From Rossellomorea aquimaris TF-12 (GTDB lineage: Bacteria; Bacillota; Bacilli; Bacillales; Bacillaceae_B): a DNA stretch of 64,000 bases. The stretch's first letter is position 1, and every line of letters starts with the position of its first letter. The translations under genes were made by a program, and so were the position numbers. The DNA lies in NCBI RefSeq assembly GCF_001648555.1, contig NZ_LQXM01000030.1, positions 372,001 through 436,000 of the forward strand. Reading direction: 5' to 3'. Shown here piece after piece: positions 58,929-64,000 of this stretch. The notes beneath the pieces are model-generated. The model did no database searches and was not told where the DNA came from. It saw nothing but the letters and a program-made list of their open reading frames with translations.

Positions 58929-60893
58929 TTATACCCAGGAATAATCCTTCCCCCAGCTATCTCTTGCAAGTTCTTCAATTTTTTCGACAATATCATTCTC
59001 AACAGCAAAAGAATCTCCTTGTTCATAAGGATTGTAATGAAAAGCATAGAGTCTAGATACAAATTCGTGGAATGGAAGGGAGCATTCCCCTTCCCTCTCT
59101 CCGTTATCCATGACTGATGACTCAATGCCCTGTCCCCAGTTCTGAGATCCGTCATTGTTTGGATTGTAAAAATAAACTCGATAGTCTCCTTTAGGATCCT
59201 CAGTAATTCTTAAGATCGACACAGCGTGAAAGCCAAGAAGCTTCCCATGGACATTTGTTATGAAAATCCCCACTGGATTTGGGTAAATTAATCCGTAGTC
59301 ATCATTATAATCTGGGTGGTGAGTAGAGTAGAACAACCTCACGAACCCTTGAAAATCAGAAATACGGCCAGTTAAAGGGTCAATTACGTTGCTAAACCCT
59401 TTTTGAACCCAGTCTCCATAAAATTCAGGATTTACCCATCGATGTCCATCTTCTCCCCTCAAGGATACCCTCATCATCATCTCACTATATATCCGATCAA
59501 GATGAGGAACAAGAACGAGTGACACAGAATCAAGCTCCTGATGAAGCTCAGGGGCTAACCCACCGCTCAAATCTTTCGAGTGAATGGGTATTCCCTCAAA
59601 TTTGATATCAATATCACCATCCCGAGCTGCCCTTGGAATAATTTCAAGCAAATATCCTGGGGCATGCTGGGACCAGAGACTAATCCCTCTAGCTGCCTGG
59701 CAGGTAGGGTTCAGACCCTGACCAATTCCGAGGGGCTGTCCGAGAACACTGATTACACCCGCTAGAAGAACAGAGTTAGCCGTAATTCCTTCACCAGGTT
59801 TATATGCATTTAGAAGCGTTTTTCTTACTTCAGGTCTAATATCCAGCTCAATGAGCCTTCTAAGTCCCGGTGAGACCGGTGAAGACGAAAGTACACCTCT
59901 TTCAAGCATCAGTGCTAAACCATACACAGATTGCTTTGTAGCAGGGAATATGGCCACTTTTATTAGTTGACCAACTAATTCTGAATGCTCGTCAAGGTTC
60001 GCTTTCCCTTTATCATTCAATTGCAAGGCCACGGGAATAAGCTCTTGCATCTTTCTACTTAAAAATCGAAGCAGAATGGCATGATGGGGAGAAACTAATC
60101 CCGTCTCACGCATCGATTGAGCAAATGTAATAGATTCTTTCTCCAGCTCTTCTTTTGATAGCTCCATCAGTTTTTTCCGGTACTCTCCAGGGCTACTGAT
60201 ACTTTTACTTAACGGAGATGGTCCTTCGATCGCAGCTACATACCGTTCTAATACAAGTCTCTCAGCAACACTCAATTCTGAATGAAGCATCCTTTTCGCC
60301 GTTTTGATCATCGAGGTTGTACGTTTTACCATGATAGGTCTTTGAGCAGTAAGTCGTTCAATTTCCTTAATCAATGTAGTTGTGAGTGCTTGATAGGAAA
60401 GCTTTTGGGACAAAAATTGAAACAGCTCTGTGGCCCTTTCACTTTCCTCCCCACCTTCAATCCGAGAAACTTCCGTAGCTTCAGGAAAAAGAAGGTTAAG
60501 GTTTAGCACCATTACTTCGTTTAAGTAGTCTCCTGCCATTTCAGAAGAGACATTAGGGTTATCATATTCCCCTTCTGCTATGGATAACATTCTCAGTTCA
60601 CTAAGAATTTCAATGATAGATGGAAGTCCCTTTGCTTGTAGAGATCCAGCCACAAGGGGGGGTTGGAGCTTAGATGCCTGCTCCCACGGTCCATCCTGAA
60701 AAACTCCAGCCCTTTCAAAGCGATTAGCATAGCGATATAAGGTCTCTAGACCTTCACTTGTCTCCAAAAGTCTTTGAGCTTCTTGATACACATCAGTTTG
60801 ATACATTGATTTTGCGAAAGACGCTGAGTTCTCCAGGTCATCCAACGCCCGCATAAATCGTTCCTCTAACTTAGACGTTAATTCAAAAGCCAT
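58929..60893 (-). CDS. Uncharacterised protein with possible papain-like C-terminal domain
   Basis: A 654-residue soluble protein. Residues 1-380 are mostly helical with no known motif. From about 390 a different domain begins: GLNPTCQAARGISLWSQ with Cys398, then VHGKLLGFHAVSI with His556, then VYFYNPNNDGSQNWGQGI with Asn577 and Asp581. The order Cys, His, Asn/Asp with these contexts resembles papain- or transglutaminase-like hydrolases; this is inference. No signal peptide. It follows an ATP-grasp ligase after 44 nt in the same transcript, so ligase plus cysteine hydrolase or transferase on a peptide is a sensible idea. AAAGGAG precedes the ATG. Confidence 0.6.
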   Translation of the reverse strand: MAFELTSKLEERFMRALDDLENSASFAKSMYQTDVYQEAQRLLETSEGLETLYRYANRFERAGVFQDGPWEQASKLQPPLVAGSLQAKGLPSIIEILSELRMLSIAEGEYDNPNVSSEMAGDYLNEVMVLNLNLLFPEATEVSRIEGGEESERATELFQFLSQKLSYQALTTTLIKEIERLTAQRPIMVKRTTSMIKTAKRMLHSELSVAERLVLERYVAAIEGPSPLSKSISSPGEYRKKLMELSKEELEKESITFAQSMRETGLVSPHHAILLRFLSRKMQELIPVALQLNDKGKANLDEHSELVGQLIKVAIFPATKQSVYGLALMLERGVLSSSPVSPGLRRLIELDIRPEVRKTLLNAYKPGEGITANSVLLAGVISVLGQPLGIGQGLNPTCQAARGISLWSQHAPGYLLEIIPRAARDGDIDIKFEGIPIHSKDLSGGLAPELHQELDSVSLVLVPHLDRIYSEMMMRVSLRGEDGHRWVNPEFYGDWVQKGFSNVIDPLTGRISDFQGFVRLFYSTHHPDYNDDYGLIYPNPVGIFITNVHGKLLGFHAVSILRITEDPKGDYRVYFYNPNNDGSQNWGQGIESSVMDNGEREGECSLPFHEFVSRLYAFHYNPYEQGDSFAVENDIVEKIEELARDSWGKDYSWV

Positions 60894-60937
60894 TTCAAAT
60901 CTCCTTTATCAATCAGAATGCCGTATGAATAAGGGAA

Positions 60938-62209
60938 TCAAATATAAAAATTAAACTTTTCATATTCCTTCAATAAGCTCCGCATTTCTTCGCTGTCTTC
61001 TCCATAAAAGAATATTGTTCCATAATGATTTCCGAAGCCAATTCTTTGGGCCACTTTACCTTGTGCCGGGCTAAACATATCATGCTTCTCAAAATAAGGG
61101 TGGTTTTCCAGTTCATCAGGTACTTCCAGCTTTTCTACATAATTCACGTGAGGATGAACCATTAAGCAGCCCGCATGTTTTTCAGCCTTTTCCCCTGTTG
61201 AAGGAAAGAATTCACGGAGCTCTTCTTCCGTTGTGTTTGGATCAGAACATAAAATTTGAGCTTGGTACGCACTGAATCCATAAGCTTTTTCTATTAGGTC
61301 AAAAATATGACCTCCCGGTACTCTGGCAGCAACCTCTCCAAAATGCAGAGTGCCATCGGAAGTAATGAAATACTCTGGATGAATGACTCCGTTTTCAATT
61401 TCAAATGCTTCAATTAACTGCTCAATTGCCTTTCGGATGATGGGTCTTTTTTCTTCTAAGGAAGGAGATGGTGGAACAAAGTTTGAGTATCCTAAACGAA
61501 CATACTCTGTTATATTTAAAAATTGAATTTTCCCATTATGAATGAAGGCTTCACAAGAAAATTCCTGACCATCAAGATGACTTTCCATCAGTAGTGGAAA
61601 ATCTCCATCTGCGATGGCATCAATATCTTCTGGGTTTTCTATTGCACGGTGTCCTACTGAACCGGCTTTATCTAGGGGCTTTACGTGGATAGGGTCGTTT
61701 TTATCTCCTTCTACTTTTAGAAGGGCTTCGTTAACTCGCTTTAAAAAGCGTTTAACATCTTCCTTATCTCTTGCTTCTTCAAATACGCCAACTTTAATTC
61801 CGGCAATTTGTGCCTTCCGCTTCATCATTCCTTTATCTCTTAAAAGTAGGGAACGGTTAAAGATTCTTGGCTCATTTCGAAAGCGTGAATTTAAAGCTCC
61901 TGCCCACTCTACACACTCTTCGTAAAGAGGGACCGCCACCTCTGCTCCCATTGCTTTTAATTGCTTATAAAGATGGTCTGACCCTTCATTTAATCGTTCA
62001 AAATCCCAGCCTACAAATGCTATATCATGCTTCTCTGCATATGATTCAAAGTCTGGCGGACCGACAACGACGAAAGGTCTCTCTAATTTTGCACAGGCTT
62101 CAATTGCAGGTAGACTCCAGCCGATCAATGCCGTTAAATAGGGTTTGGTTTTTTCCTTCTGATCCACTTTCAGTTTTTCTTGCTGTAATTCAAGTTGATC
62201 TAATCCCAT
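60938..62209 (-). CDS. ATP-grasp domain carboxylate-amine ligase-like protein
   Basis: A 423-residue cytosolic protein. A Rossmann-like N-terminal part (LTALIGWSLPAIEACAKLER; FVVVGPPDFESYAEK) precedes the ATP-grasp domain: DPIHVKPLDKAGSVGHRAI (phosphate-binding loop, about residue 185), MESHLDGQEFSCEAFI and HFGEVAARVPGGHIFDL (metal and substrate site). Such enzymes join a carboxylate to an amine through an acyl-phosphate. The substrate is unknown. The start at 62209 is set by AAGGGAGAGG upstream; the longer frame begins with an unlikely hydrophobic extension. First gene of a two-gene operon. Confidence 0.8.
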   Translation of the reverse strand: MGLDQLELQQEKLKVDQKEKTKPYLTALIGWSLPAIEACAKLERPFVVVGPPDFESYAEKHDIAFVGWDFERLNEGSDHLYKQLKAMGAEVAVPLYEECVEWAGALNSRFRNEPRIFNRSLLLRDKGMMKRKAQIAGIKVGVFEEARDKEDVKRFLKRVNEALLKVEGDKNDPIHVKPLDKAGSVGHRAIENPEDIDAIADGDFPLLMESHLDGQEFSCEAFIHNGKIQFLNITEYVRLGYSNFVPPSPSLEEKRPIIRKAIEQLIEAFEIENGVIHPEYFITSDGTLHFGEVAARVPGGHIFDLIEKAYGFSAYQAQILCSDPNTTEEELREFFPSTGEKAEKHAGCLMVHPHVNYVEKLEVPDELENHPYFEKHDMFSPAQGKVAQRIGFGNHYGTIFFYGEDSEEMRSLLKEYEKFNFYI

Positions 62210-62365
62210 TATTACCTCTCCCTTATCACATATTTTTTTACATTCCTTTTTTAGCATAACAAAGACGATAGCTAGAATGAAGTAATATGCTGAATTTTCA
62301 ATCAATTCGACAAAACAAGTGATAAGACGACTTTAGTAGACAATTTCCTTATTTTTAGAACAACA

Positions 62366-62396
62366 AAAACGACTTGTCAATTTGACAAGTCGTTTT
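62366..62396. terminator. Perfect terminator-like palindrome without an adjacent gene
   Basis: AAAACGACTTGTCAA and TTGACAAGTCGTTTT. It is about 385 nt from the nearest gene end (62781) that points towards it. Confidence 0.75.
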
Positions 62397-62592
62397 AAAG
62401 GGAAGTGCTTCGTTTGCCGCTAGTATCAGGTAGCAGAAAATGTACTACTTTTCACTCTAAAATTGCAACATTTTTTTAAGAAAAGAACAATTTCAATACT
62501 AAATTAGGTTCCTTATGGTCATAATCTCTATAAATTAACCTCTTTTTTACGATTTATAGACGGAATCACTACTTCAAGCAAGAGATATTATC

Positions 62593-62755
62593 GACAATCA
62601 AGGATTTATTTTCAACTTTTCAAACTTTATTTTCAACTTTTAGACTTTTATTTTCAACTTTAAAAAATCCATTAAAAATATAAACAACTTTTATGAATTA
62701 GTATCAACACTAATCGTTTATTATCAAAAACAAAACTTTATTATCAACCTAACCA
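62593..62755. repeat. Degenerate array, units of about 20 nt
   Basis: TTTATTTTCAACTTTT occurs three times in a row with spacers of 4-6 nt, followed by weaker copies (TATAAACAACTTTTA, TTTATTATCAAAAAC and TTTATTATCAACC). It fills much of the 570-nt gap between the ATP-grasp gene and the next gene; the rest of that gap shows no gene. Confidence 0.65.
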
Positions 62756-62780
62756 TGTCAACACCCATGTTATAAACAAC

Positions 62781-63368
62781 TCAAAAGCTTATCCCCTTAT
62801 CTATCAATAAATCATCATTAATAATTCCTGTACCTTCAATTACACCGTTCTCCACATCCGGTTGGACCGATGGATTGGACGGGTACTTTTCACCATCGAA
62901 TGTAAGCATTTTGTAGCTACTCTTAATCCCACCACCGGATACATACATGATGATGTTCCTCCAACCATTCGTTTTCTTGTCTTGAACAATAATCGGGTTT
63001 CTCACTAATGAGAATTGCGAGCTTAATTTGTACTGGTCATCAACCTTTTGATAAATAAGAGCACTGCATCCTCCTGTACCACAAACTGTTGGACCAACCA
63101 GGTAAACAAATGTTTCAGGGGTTCCATCATCGTTTAAATCAATCCGATTATAATAATACTGAACTTTATCTTCGCCACGTTTCAAATGATATACTTTACT
63201 GAAAGCCTCTTCCAATTCACGATCAGGTTCCATTTCTGATTTTACAAAGGTGACATTGCTTAAATCAATTTGACTTGATTCATGGCTAGCAATTACCAAA
63301 TTCGTCTTCTGTAAAAATAGAAAAATCAATACCATTGAGCCTAGAAGCAACCATGCTTTTTTATTCAC
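62781..63368 (-). CDS. Hypothetical exported or membrane-anchored protein
   Basis: About 195 residues. One N-terminal hydrophobic segment (LLLGSMVLIFLFLQ), then an extracytoplasmic domain with YYYNRIDLNDDGTPETFVYL, a calcium-loop-like DxNxDG stretch, and the Cys pair in GPTVCGTGGCSALIYQ. The combination recalls small exported proteins of unknown function. GTG 63368 is proposed as the start (GGTGG 8 nt upstream); a TTG five codons earlier is possible. Function unknown. Confidence 0.65.
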   Translation of the reverse strand: MNKKAWLLLGSMVLIFLFLQKTNLVIASHESSQIDLSNVTFVKSEMEPDRELEEAFSKVYHLKRGEDKVQYYYNRIDLNDDGTPETFVYLVGPTVCGTGGCSALIYQKVDDQYKLSSQFSLVRNPIIVQDKKTNGWRNIIMYVSGGGIKSSYKMLTFDGEKYPSNPSVQPDVENGVIEGTGIINDDLLIDKGISF

Positions 63369-63448
63369 TTTTTCTACCACCAATCATGAAAGAAATGTAG
63401 TGAATAGTCTCCCCTGAAATATGGATTCTATTAGGCAGACATTTTTCT

Positions 63449-63997
63449 TCATTCAAATATCCGTTGGTAGATAACCATGTCCATTGGCTCGCCGCTATAT
63501 GTATTTGCTTCTCTGCTATTTGCCTTTTTTATAAAATAACCATTCTTCAACAATGCAATAGAGTCTTTATTTTTGGAGTTTGTATAAGCTTCAATGGTTT
63601 TTAGACCCATTGTGTTCACTCCATACTCAACAACTTTTGTTAACGCTTCGCTCATCAAGCCTTTCCCTCTATAACTAGGGAATAGTCCGTATCCTAACTC
63701 CCCTTTACGTTGTTCTTCTGATAAATTCCATATGGATGCAGTTCCTAGAATTTGATCGGAGTGAACATCTGCTATGGCCCAAATAATCCATTTATTGCTT
63801 TCCACTCCTGCATTCATTTTTTTAATATAGCTTTGCGCTTCTTCTTTTTCTGTATAAACCTGCATGTCCACATAAGGAAAATTTTCTTTATTTGATTGGT
63901 ATTCAAAAATGGATAAAGCGTCCTTCGATTCTAGTTTTCTTAAAAGGATTCTGTCCGTCTCCAAAGTTGGAAATGGGCTGAATTGAAACGTAACCAT
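63449..63997 (-). CDS. GNAT acetyltransferase, RimJ/RimL type
   Basis: A 182-residue acetyltransferase. ETDRILLRKLESKDALSIFE at the N terminus, GELGYGLFPSYRGKGLMSEA with the acetyl-CoA loop (about residues 97-116) and SIALLKNGYFIKK near the end are all typical of the group that modifies ribosomal-protein N termini or other small amines. The start codon is 3 nt from the window edge, so its ribosome site cannot be checked. Confidence 0.85.
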   Translation of the reverse strand: MVTFQFSPFPTLETDRILLRKLESKDALSIFEYQSNKENFPYVDMQVYTEKEEAQSYIKKMNAGVESNKWIIWAIADVHSDQILGTASIWNLSEEQRKGELGYGLFPSYRGKGLMSEALTKVVEYGVNTMGLKTIEAYTNSKNKDSIALLKNGYFIKKANSREANTYSGEPMDMVIYQRIFE

Positions 63998-64000
63998 ATC

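Overview
The window looks like a chromosomal segment of a low-GC, spore-forming Bacillaceae bacterium (Bacillus or a close relative). The evidence is AAGGAGG-type ribosome sites, frequent TTG/GTG starts, compact sigma-A promoters, hairpin-plus-T terminators, a complete LiaIH-FSR cell-envelope stress locus, a SwrC/YerO-type efflux pair, SpoIIM- and SpoVB-family membrane proteins, a small gamma-SASP-like protein and a GC-rich nested-hairpin repeat of a kind seen in Bacillus genomes. No rRNA gene, intact tRNA, CRISPR array, insertion sequence or prophage was recognised.

Layout. 0-8 kb: an ABC-F ATPase gene behind a 340-nt leader that holds a 37-codon leader peptide and two tandem intrinsic terminators; a DUF2339 membrane protein; a YitT-family protein; an EamA transporter; and queF under a preQ1-I riboswitch. 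8.4-10.3 kb: a stand-alone cobalamin-binding protein with the Wx9EH motif of B12 photoreceptors, then a PAS-like protein and a beta-carbonic anhydrase. 10.3-21 kb: single-gene housekeeping and stress functions (5-FCL-like protein, nucleotidyltransferase, GNATs, histidine phosphatase, PLA2-like protein, peroxiredoxin, APH-like kinase, YfmJ, AldA, VLRF1). 21-31 kb: a secreted LTD-phospholipase D protein and a cluster of RDD, SpoIIM, DUF58, MoxR, DUF4350, DUF4129 and a multi-pass membrane protein. 31-34.6 kb: liaI-liaH-liaF-liaS-liaR. 35-42 kb: an M3 oligoendopeptidase, a TspO-like protein, a CPA1 antiporter and a flippase.

42-49.4 kb is a beta-glucoside locus: LacI regulator, sugar-binding lipoprotein, two permeases, GH1 and GH30. 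It has no ATPase gene, so a shared MsmX-type ATPase is likely. Three palindromic CGAAANCG-type operators sit on its promoters. 49.5-53.7 kb holds an RND pump and its divergent TetR regulator, with three TGACC(N)4-5GTCA operators, two of them inside promoter spacers. 55-56.3 kb holds a secreted TIM-barrel protein under a c-di-GMP-I riboswitch whose expression platform can alternately hide or free the ribosome site. 58-62.3 kb holds a small-protein operon and a two-gene ATP-grasp / putative papain-like enzyme operon of unknown product.

Signals not explained by genes: a 12-mer (AGGGACGGACCT) that builds three terminators or stem-loops as inverted pairs and also lies inside two genes; four intergenic arrays of degenerate units of about 20 nt; collapsed copies of the GC-rich repeat; and a hairpin covering the ribosome site of a small membrane protein gene. 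All functional statements come from reading the sequence and recalling families; no database search was run.
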